Shown piece by piece: positions 53,766-63,879 of a DNA stretch of 64,000 bases. Position 1 is the first letter of the stretch. The number at the start of each line of letters is the position of its first letter. Made by a program: the position numbers and the translations under genes. The notes beneath the pieces were generated by a model. The model did not search any database. It saw only the letters and a program-made list of their open reading frames with translations, and was not told where the DNA came from. The stretch is from Vreelandella neptunia (lineage in GTDB: Bacteria > Pseudomonadota > Gammaproteobacteria > Pseudomonadales > Halomonadaceae): positions 124,001 through 188,000 of the forward strand of contig NZ_JHQL01000004.1 of the NCBI RefSeq assembly GCF_000712975.1, given 5' to 3'.

Positions 53766-54470
53766 CTATTCGTGCTCTTGTAAAAAAGTTAGAAGCGGGC
53801 TTTCTGCCAACGAACTACCCCAGCCATCATGGTGCACCAATTCATCTAATGAAAGCCGAGAGCGCCAGCCTTTTGTTTCCAACTCAGGCTGATCTAGAAA
53901 CTCGCTGACATAGCCCATGCAAAGATAAGCCAACGGATAAACATGTTCAGGCAACTTTAACGCCGTGCTGAGCTGATCTTGGTCGAGAATACTGACCCAA
54001 CCAACGCCAATGCCTTCTGCCCGCGCCGCCAACCAAAGATTTTGCACCGCTAAACACGTGCTGAAAAGGTCGGTATCCACAATACTATTGCGGCCTAGTA
54101 CATGGGGGCCTCCCCGACTGCGATCGCAGGTAATACAGAGGTTAAGCGGACTTTCCAAAATGCCTTGAAGCTTCAAGCCTTGGTAACGCTCCTTGCGATC
54201 GCCCTCAAACCGCTCCGCGGCTTTGTGGTTTTCTTGCTCAAACATCGCCAATATCGCTGCTCTAACCTCGCGGCTTTCGATCACAATAAAATCCCACGGC
54301 TGCATAAAGCCTACCGAAGGTGCGTGATGGGCTGCCTTTAGCAGTCTTGATAACACCTCGGGGGCAATAGGATCAGGTAAGAACTGTGAGCGCACATCGC
54401 GCCGTTCATAAATGGCGCGGTACAGCCCGCGCTTCTCGGCATCGGAGAAGTGGTGGTTAGAGATAGTCAT
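53766..54470 (-). CDS. bluB: 5,6-dimethylbenzimidazole synthase
   Basis: Cannibalises FMNH2 with O2 to make 5,6-dimethylbenzimidazole, the lower ligand of cobalamin. The 234-residue nitroreductase-fold protein has RRDVRSQFLPDPIAPEVLSR, the BluB-specific AAHHAPSVGFMQPWDFIVIE (about 47-66), and GIGVGWVSILDQ. The Asp and Ser that steer flavin fragmentation lie in these regions by family comparison. No cob genes and no recognisable B12 riboswitch are nearby. SD poor. Confidence 0.92.
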   Translation of the reverse strand: MTISNHHFSDAEKRGLYRAIYERRDVRSQFLPDPIAPEVLSRLLKAAHHAPSVGFMQPWDFIVIESREVRAAILAMFEQENHKAAERFEGDRKERYQGLKLQGILESPLNLCITCDRSRGGPHVLGRNSIVDTDLFSTCLAVQNLWLAARAEGIGVGWVSILDQDQLSTALKLPEHVYPLAYLCMGYVSEFLDQPELETKGWRSRLSLDELVHHDGWGSSLAESPLLTFLQEHE

Positions 54471-54817
54471 TAAGCTGATCTGGCCTTTTGCTGATCGATT
54501 TTACAGACATTGAATAGGCAGCTCTCTTCCTTGAAAACGATAGCGGTAGAAGATCGCGAATGATGAGGTGGCTAGCAGCCGCTAAGAATTGTTTAATCAA
54601 ATCATAGCGCAGACTTGCTTAGCTTTACCGCATAGACTTCCGGCAGGAGTGAGTCCCACACCCTTATTCCGCTATACGGTAATGAACCACCTTAACCAAT
54701 TACGGGGATCAGCGTTGTATCATTATTCCGTAAGCTCCCATTTAAAGAAGCGGGAGCTTACACCCCTCCCCCAAGCAGCACTAAACAACATAGAAAGCCT
54801 GTCGACCACCGCTACCA
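54471..54817. other. Intergenic region with perfect 10-bp hairpin
   Basis: 347 bases between bluB and astB. A perfect hairpin GTAAGCTCCC (54730-54739) / GGGAGCTTAC (54752-54761) with a 12-base loop stands 57 bases from the astB stop. A second pair TTACCG / CGGTAA spans about 54629-54682. No U-tract follows on the leftward strand, so neither is a clear terminator. An 88-codon TTG frame here looks accidental. Confidence 0.5.
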
Positions 54818-56194
54818 TTATCCCAACTGAAACGGATAGACAGGTCCGATTTTAAGCAGTTGTGTCAGCTCATCCAGCGCGGTGAGCACTTCAGTGGCAA
54901 GCTGGGGGTCGGAAAGATCATCTGCCGTAAGGCGGTCACGGTAATGGCGGTTGACCCACGCAGTCAGATCATCGTATAGCGCATCATTCATTAACACGCG
55001 GCCGGTCAACGCTGCCTGTTCAGCGTTTGATAAGGCAACGCGTAAACGCAGGCAGGCAGGTCCACCACCATTGCGCATGCTCTGTTTAACATCTTTAACG
55101 ACCACTTCCGCAATCGGGTTATGGCCCGCCAGAATGAAGTCCTGGATCGTGCGCCAGACGGCTTCACGCTCTTGGCACTCGCTGGGCACGACCAGTGTCA
55201 TGGTGCCATCCGGGTTGGAAAGTAGCTGGGAGTTAAACAGGTACGACGCTACCGCATCCTCCATACTCACCGCGTCTAACGGCACCCGCACCGGGATCAA
55301 TGGCGTGGACATTTTGGCGCGCAGCTCATCCAACGTGCGCGCTTCATCCAAAAAGGCCATTTCGTGATAAAGCAACACGGGGCCATTACCCACGGCAATG
55401 ACATCGTTATGGAAGACACCCGCGTCGATGGCATCTGGATGCTGCTGGGCAAATACCGTTTGCGCATCTGTTAGCCCATGCTGGCGGGCCACCGCCTGGC
55501 TGGCTTCCAGGGTTTGACGAGCGGGGAAGCGTTGCGGCTCACGCTCACCGCCAAATGCTTGGCGACCATACACAAATAGGTGAATGCCTGGCTCGCCGTG
55601 TTCACCGCATAGCCGGGTGTGATTGGCCGCGCCCTCATCAGAAAAAGCAGGCGTTGCTGGCAGTACAGGGTGATGAGCGAAGTGCTGCTCATCATGGAAA
55701 ATAGCCTGTAGTACACGGCCAGTGGTTTGCGGCTCTAGGTAGCGATGAAAGCTCGATTGCAGGTTCGCCGGGGTGAAGTGCACCCGACGATCTGGCGCAT
55801 CAACGCTGGGGGTAACGGTGCCTGCGTTGGCCGTCCACATACTGGAAGCCGAGCAGACGGCGCGCAGTAACTGAGGAGCCTCTTTTGCAGCGCGGGTGAG
55901 CACGTCGCTATTGCTACCGCTGAAGCCTAAATCCCGCAGCGCCCCCACATCGGGTCGTTGTTGAGGTGGTAATACACCTTGGGCATAGCCCGCATCCATC
56001 AGTGACTTCATTTTCAGAAGCCCCTGCAGTGCGCCCTCTTTGGGGTTGGATACCAATCCACCATGACTCATCGATGCCACGTTGCCGTGTGCCAGCCCAG
56101 AGTAGTTGTGGGTAGGCCCTACCAGACCATCAAAATTGACTTCTCTGACGTTGTTATTAACCACGTTGTTATTAATATTCACCACGTCGCTCAT
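54818..56194 (-). CDS. astB: N-succinylarginine dihydrolase
   Basis: Hydrolyses N2-succinylarginine to succinylornithine, CO2 and 2 NH3, step 2 of the AST pathway. The 458-residue length and [20 protein letters not shown] at the N-terminal core, MHFTPANLQ-like ([16 protein letters not shown]), [13 protein letters not shown]-type ([14 protein letters not shown]) and CFLNDALY-like ends identify AstB of the guanidino-modifying superfamily. An extra Asn/Val-rich leader ([10 protein letters not shown]) precedes the usual start and carries a duplicated 15-bp unit. ATG overlaps the astD stop (ATGA). Confidence 0.95.
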   Translation of the reverse strand: MSDVVNINNNVVNNNVREVNFDGLVGPTHNYSGLAHGNVASMSHGGLVSNPKEGALQGLLKMKSLMDAGYAQGVLPPQQRPDVGALRDLGFSGSNSDVLTRAAKEAPQLLRAVCSASSMWTANAGTVTPSVDAPDRRVHFTPANLQSSFHRYLEPQTTGRVLQAIFHDEQHFAHHPVLPATPAFSDEGAANHTRLCGEHGEPGIHLFVYGRQAFGGEREPQRFPARQTLEASQAVARQHGLTDAQTVFAQQHPDAIDAGVFHNDVIAVGNGPVLLYHEMAFLDEARTLDELRAKMSTPLIPVRVPLDAVSMEDAVASYLFNSQLLSNPDGTMTLVVPSECQEREAVWRTIQDFILAGHNPIAEVVVKDVKQSMRNGGGPACLRLRVALSNAEQAALTGRVLMNDALYDDLTAWVNRHYRDRLTADDLSDPQLATEVLTALDELTQLLKIGPVYPFQLG

Positions 56195-57666
56195 AGGTTG
56201 ACTCCTGGCGGCAGCGTGTCCGGCATTTCCAGGGTGTCGGCTTCCATAGATGCCACTGGGTAAGCGCAGTAGTCCGCCGCGTAGTAAGCGCTGGGCCGGT
56301 GGTTGCCGCTGTCACCTACGCCGCCAAAGGGGGCGTCGCCAGAGGCACCTGTGGTTTGGCGGTTCCAGTTCACGATGCCCGCACGAATGCGCAGCAGGAA
56401 ATCATCCCAGTCAGCTTTATCGCCACCGATGAGTCCTGCAGATAAGCCATAGCGTGTATCATTGGCAAGGGCTAATGCTTCATCCCAATCGCTGTAACGA
56501 TGGATTTTCAGCAGCGGGCCGAAATGCTCCTCGTCCGGCACGTCCAGCCCCGTCACATCAATCAACGCCGGGCTTAACAGGCTGGTGTTCTCTTTCAGGC
56601 GCTGCATCCGGTTAATCACCGTACCGCCCATGGCTTCCAGCTCATCTTGCGCTTTCAGCAGGCCGTCGGCAGCTACCACGCTGACCAAGCCGCCATAAAA
56701 TGGCGCCACGGGCTCTTCTTCAAATTGCCCAGCCACGTGCAACTTGCTGATCGCATCAGAAAGCGCGTCGATCAGGCGATCGCCAACCTCACCCTGCGGT
56801 ACCATTAAGCGACGGGCACAGGTGCAGCGCTGGCCACCAGATAAAAACGCCGACTGCAGAATAGTCAGTACAGCTGCACGCTCGTCGTCGACGTCTTTGA
56901 CCACCAGCGGGTTATTGCCTCCCAGCTCCAAAGCGAGAATTTTATCCAGCTGTCCAGCGAACTGCTGCTGTAGCATGCCACCGACTTTAGCGCTGCCGGT
57001 AAACAGTAGGCCGTCGATACCGGGGTGCGCTGCCAAGGCTTGGCCGACAGCAACACCGCCCTGCACTAGATTAATCACCCCAGCAGGCAGCCCCGCTTCC
57101 ACCCAGCACTGCAAGGTTAAGTCGGCGGTCAGCGGGGTTTGGTCGCTGGGTTTAAACACTACGGTATTGCCTGCGAGCAACGCGGGCACCATATGGCCAT
57201 TGGGTAGGTGGCCAGGGAAGTTGTAGGGGCCAAACACCACCATGACACCATGAGGGCGGTGGCGCAGTACGGCTTTCGCACTGCCCACGTCTTTTTCTCG
57301 CTCGCCTGTACGTTCATGGTAGGCCTTGATAGATAGCGCCACCTTGCCGACCATCGCGCCGGCTTCAGTGCGTGCTTCCCAAAGCGGCTTGCCGGTCTCG
57401 GAGGCAATTGCTATTGCTAGGTCTTCACGGCGAGTCGTCAGTACCTCAACAAAACGCTCAACAAGTGCTTGGCGCTGCGCAAACGAAGTGCGCGCCCATT
57501 CAGGAAAAGCGGCACGCGCGGCATCGATAGCGGCGCTAACTTGTGCGTTTGAGGCCGAAGCTCCTTGCCAAAGCAGTGTTCCAGAAACAGGATCATGCTT
57601 TGTAAAGGTGTCGGCATCGCCCGTTACCCAGGCGCCGTTAATCAGTTGCTGCTGTTGGGCGTGCAT
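56191..57666 (-). CDS. astD: Succinylglutamate-semialdehyde dehydrogenase
   Basis: NAD-dependent oxidation of N-succinylglutamate 5-semialdehyde to succinylglutamate (step 4). 491 residues, with [20 protein letters not shown], the cofactor helix [18 protein letters not shown], catalytic Glu in [11 protein letters not shown], and Cys in [20 protein letters not shown]. It follows the arginine succinyltransferase genes after 106 bases and overlaps astB. Confidence 0.96.
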   Translation of the reverse strand: MHAQQQQLINGAWVTGDADTFTKHDPVSGTLLWQGASASNAQVSAAIDAARAAFPEWARTSFAQRQALVERFVEVLTTRREDLAIAIASETGKPLWEARTEAGAMVGKVALSIKAYHERTGEREKDVGSAKAVLRHRPHGVMVVFGPYNFPGHLPNGHMVPALLAGNTVVFKPSDQTPLTADLTLQCWVEAGLPAGVINLVQGGVAVGQALAAHPGIDGLLFTGSAKVGGMLQQQFAGQLDKILALELGGNNPLVVKDVDDERAAVLTILQSAFLSGGQRCTCARRLMVPQGEVGDRLIDALSDAISKLHVAGQFEEEPVAPFYGGLVSVVAADGLLKAQDELEAMGGTVINRMQRLKENTSLLSPALIDVTGLDVPDEEHFGPLLKIHRYSDWDEALALANDTRYGLSAGLIGGDKADWDDFLLRIRAGIVNWNRQTTGASGDAPFGGVGDSGNHRPSAYYAADYCAYPVASMEADTLEMPDTLPPGVNL

Positions 57667-57772
57667 CGTTATCTCCTTCCCGTATGCGTGCTGGTGGTGC
57701 GAGCTTGTTATGTGTATTTGTTTTGAAAGACTGTTAATAAAGATCAGTGTTTAAATAGCTGTGCTTGAAAAG

Positions 57773-58804
57773 CTAGGTTTCCAACAAGCGAATGTGGTCA
57801 CCTGCTGTAACACCCAGGCGGTCGGCTTCTTGCTGGCTAAGCACAATAGTGTTCTCCTGGGTGGGACCGCGTCCTATCCAACTAGCGCTGAAGTTAAGCA
57901 TCTCAGTAGTGGCTGCCAGCCAGAGGCTCTCGCTTTCGTCAGGCGCGTTTTGAGAAACTTCTACTTGGCAAAGCTGCGAATTACGAATCGCTCGCACGTC
58001 GTCAATGTAGGCCTCCACTGTGGGTCCACCATCGAAAATATCGATATAGCCTTCCCAACGCAGACCTTCTTTCTTGAGCATTTCAAGGGCTGGTCGTGTA
58101 TGGCGGTGCACTTGACCAATGCAGGCACGTGCCTCTTCCGACATAAACGTGGTGTAGATCGGGAACTTCGGCATCAACTCACCGATAAAGCTTTTCTGGC
58201 CTAGCCCGGTTAACCGATCGGCCTCATTAAAGTCCATGGGAAAAAAGTGTTTACCCAAGCTTTCCCAAAAGGGGCTGGTGTTATGTTCATCAAACACGCC
58301 GCGCATCTCTGCCAGCACTTTTTGCGGGAAACGGTCACGAAACTGAGCAATAAACAGCCAGCGGGCTTTGGAAAGAAGTGCGCCATTACGTAGGTGTTTA
58401 TTCGCTTCGCCGCGATATTCAGGGCGTAAGAACAGCGAGCACACTTCGGCATCGCCGGTATGATCAGAGCTTAAAAACAGCGTATCGATCGTGCGGTGCA
58501 AATCTAACTGCACCGAGGAGTGCGCTAACGTACCCAGCCGGTAGTTGTAAAATGGCACTTCACGACCCACTTGGCCTTCAATGGCGCAGCAGCCTGCCAA
58601 CTCACCACTCTGCTCATCTTCCAGTACAAAGAAGTAGAGTCGATCGTTAATCGGCGTGCGCTCTTCAAAGGCACGGGCAGCGGCTTCAATTTTTCCAGCC
58701 AAAAACTCACGGTTATCCGGCAGTGAGGTAAAACCAACGCCTGCCTGTTGCGCAAGCGCCTGGAGCCCATCTAAATCGTCACGGGCAATGGGTCGAATGC
58801 GCAT
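57773..58804 (-). CDS. aruG: Arginine N-succinyltransferase, beta subunit
   Basis: Second subunit of arginine/ornithine N-succinyltransferase (succinyl-CoA to arginine). 343 residues; MRIRPIARDDLDGLQALAQQ opens the GNAT-related fold, and CSLFLRPEYRGEANKHLRNG and RWEGYIDIFDGGPTVEAYID are AstA-family signatures. AAGGAG before the ATG. Its start overlaps the aruF paralogue's reading frame end (TAATG), which suggests one operon and a heteromer as in P. aeruginosa AruF/AruG. Confidence 0.93.
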   Translation of the reverse strand: MRIRPIARDDLDGLQALAQQAGVGFTSLPDNREFLAGKIEAAARAFEERTPINDRLYFFVLEDEQSGELAGCCAIEGQVGREVPFYNYRLGTLAHSSVQLDLHRTIDTLFLSSDHTGDAEVCSLFLRPEYRGEANKHLRNGALLSKARWLFIAQFRDRFPQKVLAEMRGVFDEHNTSPFWESLGKHFFPMDFNEADRLTGLGQKSFIGELMPKFPIYTTFMSEEARACIGQVHRHTRPALEMLKKEGLRWEGYIDIFDGGPTVEAYIDDVRAIRNSQLCQVEVSQNAPDESESLWLAATTEMLNFSASWIGRGPTQENTIVLSQQEADRLGVTAGDHIRLLET

Positions 58805-59868
58805 TACATTTCTCCTTCATCAAGCGCATCTACCGCGCTTGGCAGGGTTAATGGCGCGGCCAGCACCGCGCGCCCCTCTTCAACACCTAAGCGTTTAGCG
58901 TGCTGTGGTGAAAGCATCAATTGCCCAGTAGGTGAAAGCGCATAACGCGCCACGATACAGCGGAAATCACCTAGCGTTTGATTGGCAATCATCGCGGGTT
59001 CTGCATCGGGCAGTGCGTGTTCAGGGCGTACCCTAACCGGATGCCAGGCAGCACGCCGGAAGGTTTCCAAGCGCTCGCGTTCGGCTTTTACAATCGGCCC
59101 TGCGTCAAAAATATCGACATGGCGAGAGCGTACAAAGCCTTCTGCCAACATTTCGGCTAGCGCATCTTCATGGGCGGGATGCTCGCGACCAATGGCAGCG
59201 CGCGCCTGCGGTGTTAGCAGCGGTAGATAAAGCGGAAATTGCGGCATCACTTCGGCAATAAAGCTTTTCGAGCGGACGCCAGCAATGTGATTCATCTCTT
59301 GAAAGCTGCGGGCAAAAAAGTGACGGCCAACGCTTTCCCAAAAAGGCGATTCGTTTTTGCTATCCAAGTAGCCCGGAAACGCTACCGCCAGAATGCGTGA
59401 AAAACGCTCGGGATATTGAGCAATGAACATCAGCCGCGCACGGCGTAACAGACTTTCTGCACTGGTGCCTTTATAGCGCGGGTTGAGCGATAACGCGCAG
59501 AGCAGCGTGGCGTCAGAGGCTTCGTGAGAAAGTGCTAAGGTTTGCACTTCCCGACGTACGTTCAACTGCTGAGAAGCATGAATCAGCGTTTCCTGACGAT
59601 AAGTGTAATAGGCTTCTGCTGCACCGGCTTGGGCACGGATGGTCGCCGTGCCTAGCACTTCCTCGCGGTCATCATCCGCCAGCACAAACATATAATGTTC
59701 GTTGCCGGGAAACTCAATTTCACTATTAAAAGCTTCCTGGGAGCGCACAATGCGCTCCTCTAGCCGATCACGGTTGGCGGGCAGATTGGTGAGCCGTGGC
59801 ACTGCGTGCTCTGCCAACTGCTCCAGGGCTGGAAGATCAGCCATTGTTACCGGTCGAATTACCAGCAT
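58804..59868 (-). CDS. aruF: Arginine N-succinyltransferase, alpha subunit
   Basis: First subunit of the enzyme; a 354-residue AstA-family protein. MLVIRPVTMADLPALEQLAE starts the fold; SLNPRYKGTSAESLLRRARL and RSRHVDIFDAGPIVKAERER parallel the beta subunit. Start placed at the internal ATG 59868, 8 bases after GAGGGGG; the 13-codon-longer frame starts at ATG 59907 overlapping the aruC stop (ATGA) but has no SD. Both subunits show the same fold, a clear duplication. Confidence 0.92.
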   Translation of the reverse strand: MLVIRPVTMADLPALEQLAEHAVPRLTNLPANRDRLEERIVRSQEAFNSEIEFPGNEHYMFVLADDDREEVLGTATIRAQAGAAEAYYTYRQETLIHASQQLNVRREVQTLALSHEASDATLLCALSLNPRYKGTSAESLLRRARLMFIAQYPERFSRILAVAFPGYLDSKNESPFWESVGRHFFARSFQEMNHIAGVRSKSFIAEVMPQFPLYLPLLTPQARAAIGREHPAHEDALAEMLAEGFVRSRHVDIFDAGPIVKAERERLETFRRAAWHPVRVRPEHALPDAEPAMIANQTLGDFRCIVARYALSPTGQLMLSPQHAKRLGVEEGRAVLAAPLTLPSAVDALDEGEM

Positions 59869-59903
59869 CCTTAACGCCCCCTCTTGTGTGGCTTCTTGCC
59901 TAC

Positions 59904-61118
59904 TCATGCGCTGGCAACTAGCCGCTCAATCGCACGCTCTAGGCGCGCCATGCCCTCAGAAATATCGTCTTCTGGAATAACTAAAGATGGCGCCATGCGT
60001 AGCACGTTAGGACCAGCAATCAATGCCATCACGCCCTCTTCGATAGCCAACGGCAGAATGTCTTTAGCACGGCCTTCAAAAGCATCCGACATTTGTGCGC
60101 CCATCAGCATCCCCATGCCGCGGATTTCTTTAAACACGCCATGTTTGCGGTTAATAGTTTCTAAATGCTCACGGAACAGGTCGTGACGATGCTTAACGCC
60201 GTTAAGTACTTCAGGGGTATCAATGAATTCCACGGCCGCTAGCGCAACCGCCGATGCCAACGCATTGCCCCCATAGGTAGAACCATGGGTACCAATCGCT
60301 AAAGATTTCGCAATCGCATCCGTGGTTAAGGTGGCACCAATCGGGAAACCACCACCCAGTGACTTGGCACTGGTGAGAATATCCGGGGTGATACCGAAAT
60401 TTTTGTAGGCGTAAAGCTCGCCGCTGCGGCCAACGCCGGTTTGTACTTCATCAAAAATTAGCAGCGCGTTGTGCTCATCACACAGATCACGTAGCCCCTG
60501 AAGAAACTCTTGGGTCGCGGGAACAATGCCACCTTCGCCCTGCATCGGCTCAACCATAATGGCGCAGGTATCGTCGCCCACTAGCTTGCGTACGCTTTCC
60601 AGGTCATTGAAGTTGGCATGCAGAATGCCACCAGGCACTGGGCCAAAGCCTTGAGAGTACTTGGGTTGGCCACCCACACTCACAGTAAAGAAAGTGCGGC
60701 CATGGAAAGACTGATAAAACGAGATAATTTTATCTTTATGCTCGCCATGGTGGTCTACCGCCCAACGGCGGGCTAGCTTTAGCGCGGCTTCGTTAGCTTC
60801 GCCACCGGAAGAGCATAGGAACACCTTATCGGCGAACGTGCGCTCAGTAAGCGTTTTGGCAAGTGCCAGCGCCGGCTCATTGGTAAATACATTCGACAAA
60901 TGCCAAAGCTTTTCGCCCTGCTCTTTAAGCGCATTTACCAGCACCGGATGGCAATGGCCTAGTGAGTTGACCGCAATACCACCGGCGAAATCGATGTATT
61001 CACGTCCCTGTTGATCCCACAAGCGGCTGCCTTCACCACGTACCGGGATAATTTGCTGTGGTGCGTAGTTAGGCGTCATGTAGTGATCGAAATCCTGACG
61101 GCTTGGGGTGTAGTTCAT
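59904..61118 (-). CDS. aruC: Succinylornithine transaminase
   Basis: PLP-dependent transaminase turning succinylornithine into succinylglutamate semialdehyde (also acts as acetylornithine aminotransferase in relatives). 404 residues; [40 protein letters not shown] and the PLP lysine in [15 protein letters not shown] are intact. SD GGAGG. First gene of aruC-aruF-aruG-astD-astB; the promoter region lies between it and argR. Confidence 0.95.
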   Translation of the reverse strand: MNYTPSRQDFDHYMTPNYAPQQIIPVRGEGSRLWDQQGREYIDFAGGIAVNSLGHCHPVLVNALKEQGEKLWHLSNVFTNEPALALAKTLTERTFADKVFLCSSGGEANEAALKLARRWAVDHHGEHKDKIISFYQSFHGRTFFTVSVGGQPKYSQGFGPVPGGILHANFNDLESVRKLVGDDTCAIMVEPMQGEGGIVPATQEFLQGLRDLCDEHNALLIFDEVQTGVGRSGELYAYKNFGITPDILTSAKSLGGGFPIGATLTTDAIAKSLAIGTHGSTYGGNALASAVALAAVEFIDTPEVLNGVKHRHDLFREHLETINRKHGVFKEIRGMGMLMGAQMSDAFEGRAKDILPLAIEEGVMALIAGPNVLRMAPSLVIPEDDISEGMARLERAIERLVASA

Positions 61119-61153
61119 GGGACAATACCTCCGGTGAAATAAAGGATAGAGTT

Positions 61154-61159
61154 AGTATA
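61154..61159 (-). promoter_or_regulatory. Candidate -10 box of the aruC operon
   Basis: Read leftwards, TATACT lies 36 bases before the aruC ATG, with no recognisable -35 hexamer 17 bases further up. A good -10 without -35 fits an activator-dependent (ArgR-type) promoter, but no ArgR site could be confirmed by eye. Confidence 0.35.
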
Positions 61160-61218
61160 CGGGGGGCGACAGACGCCGTGCTTTCAGTATTGGGACGGTA
61201 AATTATGAAAAGCTGCGC

Positions 61219-62193
61219 TTATCCAAGCCGCTCTTCACGTGGCGTAATGCCAAAATGATTGCGATAGGCGGTAGAAAAATGCGCGCCAGAGGAGAATCCA
61301 GTCATTAACGCGATATCGCCGACCGGCCGGTCGCTCTCTCTTAATTGTTTACGCGCATCCTGGAGGCGCAAATCCAGGTAATAACGGCTGGGCACTGCTT
61401 GCAAATACTTCTTAAATAAGCGCTCTAATTGACGCCGAGAGATACCCAAATGCTCGGCCAGCTCTAGCGTAGAAAGCGGCTCTTCAATATTGGCCTCCAT
61501 CAATGTAACGGCATCTACTAGGCTTTGCGGCGCATGACCAAGGCGATTACGTAGTGGTACATGTTGGCGCTCATCGGCTAAGCGGATGCGATCACAGACG
61601 AACTGCTCAGAAACCTGCTCGGCAAGGCGCTGGCCGTGATGCTTGCCAATCAGCGTTAGCATCATATCCATTGCAGCAGTGCCACCGGCACAGGTTATCC
61701 GGTCACGGTCAATTTCAAATAGCTGCTGAGAAAGCGTGACCTGGGGGTACGCCTGCGCAAACGCATCGAAACGTTGCCAGGGCAATGTAGCGCGGTAACC
61801 TTCCAACAACCCACAGCGGGCAAGCACTTCCGTGCCACCCGCAAGGCCGCCGATAGCAACACCTCTGCCCTGATGGCTGCGCAACCATTCATTTAGCTTG
61901 GCAGGCAATGCATAGGGTAGCGGTGTAGGAGCACATACCAACAGCATATCAAGCGGCCCAAGCGGCGCGCCTAAGACATGTTGAGCGAGTAAGGAAAGCT
62001 GCGCGCCGCTGCGTACAGGTTCATCGGTTAAGCTTAACGTAACGGTTTGGTAAAGCATCTGCCCGCTTAGCTGATTGGCCATATGCAGCGGTTCGATAGC
62101 GCTCGCATGGGCCAGCAGCGAAAAACCAGGCAGCAGCACAAAGGCCACCCGCCTGCGTTCACCAGCGGATGACATCAACGTACTTGAGGACAT
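61219..62193 (-). CDS. argR: Arginine-responsive AraC-type regulator ArgR
   Basis: A 324-residue regulator with an N-terminal DJ-1/PfpI-like effector domain (VAFVLLPGFSLLAHASAIEP, then GGLAGGTEVLARCGLLEGYR) and a C-terminal AraC DNA-binding domain (STLELAEHLGISRRQLERLF and VGDIALMTGFSSGAHFSTAY). This GlxA-like architecture next to aruC matches Pseudomonas ArgR, which activates the aru operon with arginine. No SD is visible before the ATG. It has its own transcription, 100 bases upstream of aruC on the same strand. Confidence 0.9.
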   Translation of the reverse strand: MSSSTLMSSAGERRRVAFVLLPGFSLLAHASAIEPLHMANQLSGQMLYQTVTLSLTDEPVRSGAQLSLLAQHVLGAPLGPLDMLLVCAPTPLPYALPAKLNEWLRSHQGRGVAIGGLAGGTEVLARCGLLEGYRATLPWQRFDAFAQAYPQVTLSQQLFEIDRDRITCAGGTAAMDMMLTLIGKHHGQRLAEQVSEQFVCDRIRLADERQHVPLRNRLGHAPQSLVDAVTLMEANIEEPLSTLELAEHLGISRRQLERLFKKYLQAVPSRYYLDLRLQDARKQLRESDRPVGDIALMTGFSSGAHFSTAYRNHFGITPREERLG

Positions 62194-62319
62194 AACACGT
62201 TGCTTTGCTGCATAGAAATCGCCGCCAACTCAGATAAATAGCCAAGAAAAAAGCCATCTTACCCAATTGCGCAAGTGAAGGCAGCGCTATGGCTCTTAAA
62301 ACAAAAATAGCGGGCATAA

Positions 62320-62351
62320 ATACAAAATTGCCGAGCGTAATGCTCGGCAAT
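62320..62351 (-). terminator. Rho-independent terminator
   Basis: Perfect 10-bp stem ATTGCCGAGC / GCTCGGCAAT with a 5-base loop and a leftward exit TTTGTATTTA, 38 bases beyond the stop of the small tail-anchored gene. It separates that gene and fabV from argR. Confidence 0.9.
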
Positions 62352-62389
62352 AGGGGGATACTACAAAAGGCGATACTATGTCGTCTTCG

Positions 62390-62605
62390 TTAACCGCCGC
62401 TGTTGCCAAGCCCCAGCATGACAATGCCTGCAACGATAATCCCCATCACGATAATAATTAAAGGGAGCATTTTATGCAGTCCGTTAGGAGACTTTTTCGC
62501 TTCCGGCTGCCGTTGTGGCTGTGACGTTTCAAAGTCTTCGGGCAGACGTTCGTTCATGACGTGCTCTTTCTCTTCTTCCCGGGTTTTGCTTTCCTTGGTA
62601 TCCAT
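62390..62605 (-). CDS. Small tail-anchored membrane protein, unknown
   Basis: A 71-residue protein: a charged N-terminal half (MDTKESKTREEEKEHVMNER) and a single C-terminal TM helix (about 47-66, LPLIIIVMGIIVAGIVMLGL) ending GNSGG. SD GAGAGGTG supports the first ATG; another ATG 16 codons later (MNERLPEDFE) is possible. No family is recognised. It may be transcribed with fabV, 68 bases away on the same strand. Confidence 0.65.
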   Translation of the reverse strand: MDTKESKTREEEKEHVMNERLPEDFETSQPQRQPEAKKSPNGLHKMLPLIIIVMGIIVAGIVMLGLGNSGG

Positions 62606-62673
62606 ACAACACCTCTCGCTTTCCGGTTAGATGATCAAAACGCGGCGATTAACCCTCCTCGACACGCTTCGCG

Positions 62674-63879
62674 CTATAGTGTAACGACATCAAAGTGAAC
62701 ATCAGGGTTCACATCTGCGTCGTAATCTACATCATCACGCTCGAAGCCAAACAGCTTCAAGAATTCATGCTTATAACCAGCATAGTCGGTAATTTCGAAC
62801 AGGTTCTCTGTAGTGACGGCAGGCCATAGGTCTTGGCAGGCTTTTTGTACATCGTCACGTAGTTCCCAATCATCAAGACGTAGGCGACCTTTATCGTCGG
62901 TGGCCATCGCATCACCTTGACCAGTGTAGAGGTAATCACCAAACAAGCGGTTTAGTTGATCAATCGTACCTTCGTGTAGGCCCTGTTCTTTCATGATGCG
63001 ATAGACCATGGCGATATACAGCGGCATCACAGGAATCGCGGCACTCGCCTGAGTAACCACCGACTTAAGCACGGCGACGTTGGCACCACCACCGGACTCT
63101 TTCAGTTTGGCATCAATCGCTGCGGCGGCGCGATCAAGGTCTTCCTTGGCTTTACCCAACGCACCGTGCCAGTAAATCGGCCAGGTGATTTCAGTGCCGA
63201 TATAGCTAAACGCCACACTACGTGCACCTTTGGCTAGCACACCCGCGTCGTCTAGGGCGCTCATCCACAGCTCCCAGTCTTCGCCGCCCATCACGGTGAT
63301 GGTGTCGTCGATCTCTTGCTGAGTAGCAGGCTCGACTTCTGCTTCGATGATGGCGTCTTTATTGGTGTCGATCGCGGTTGCGCGATAGGTTTCACCAATT
63401 GGCTTCAGGCTCGAGCGCTTCACTTCACCCGTATCTGGCAGCTTACGCACTGGCGAAGCCAGGGAGTACACCACCAGATCAACTTCCCCCATGTCCTGCT
63501 TGATCAATTCAATGGCTTTTTCACGTGCTTCGTTAGAAAACGCATCGCCGTTGATTGATTTGCTATACAGACCTTCTTGCTTGGCGAACTTGTCGAACGC
63601 GGCGCTGTTGTACCAGCCAGCAGTACCGGTCTTTTTCTCACTGCTAGGCTTTTCAAAGAAGACACCTAGGGTATCAGCGCCATAACCAAAGGCAGCCGTA
63701 ATACGAGCTGCTAAGCCGTAGCCGCTGGAAGCACCAATCACCAGCACCTTTTTTGGACCTTGGCTTTTATCTAAACCACGCGCGCGGGTCGCTTCAATCT
63801 GTTCTAAAACGTTTTGCTCGCAGCCTTTAGGATGAGTGGTGGTGCAGATAAAGCCACGCACTTTTGGTTTAATGATCAC
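62674..63879 (-). CDS. fabV: Trans-2-enoyl-ACP/CoA reductase FabV
   Basis: NADH-dependent enoyl-ACP reductase of the last step of fatty-acid elongation, the triclosan-resistant isozyme. 401 residues; the SDR cofactor motif [14 protein letters not shown] (48-61) and the active site Tyr236-x8-Lys245 in [15 protein letters not shown] match FabV. N-terminal [20 protein letters not shown] is the family start. It begins with GTG after AAAGGGG. Whether FabI also exists cannot be seen here. Confidence 0.96.
   Translation of the reverse strand: MIIKPKVRGFICTTTHPKGCEQNVLEQIEATRARGLDKSQGPKKVLVIGASSGYGLAARITAAFGYGADTLGVFFEKPSSEKKTGTAGWYNSAAFDKFAKQEGLYSKSINGDAFSNEAREKAIELIKQDMGEVDLVVYSLASPVRKLPDTGEVKRSSLKPIGETYRATAIDTNKDAIIEAEVEPATQQEIDDTITVMGGEDWELWMSALDDAGVLAKGARSVAFSYIGTEITWPIYWHGALGKAKEDLDRAAAAIDAKLKESGGGANVAVLKSVVTQASAAIPVMPLYIAMVYRIMKEQGLHEGTIDQLNRLFGDYLYTGQGDAMATDDKGRLRLDDWELRDDVQKACQDLWPAVTTENLFEITDYAGYKHEFLKLFGFERDDVDYDADVNPDVHFDVVTL

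Noticed and set aside
54471-54817. Possible cobalamin riboswitch or attC-like site near bluB
   Set aside because: No B12-box sequence on either strand, and no core-site pair of integron type could be found around the hairpins.
54589-54855. 88-codon rightward frame overlapping astB
   Set aside because: TTG start, no SD, overlaps the astB 3' end and crosses hairpins.
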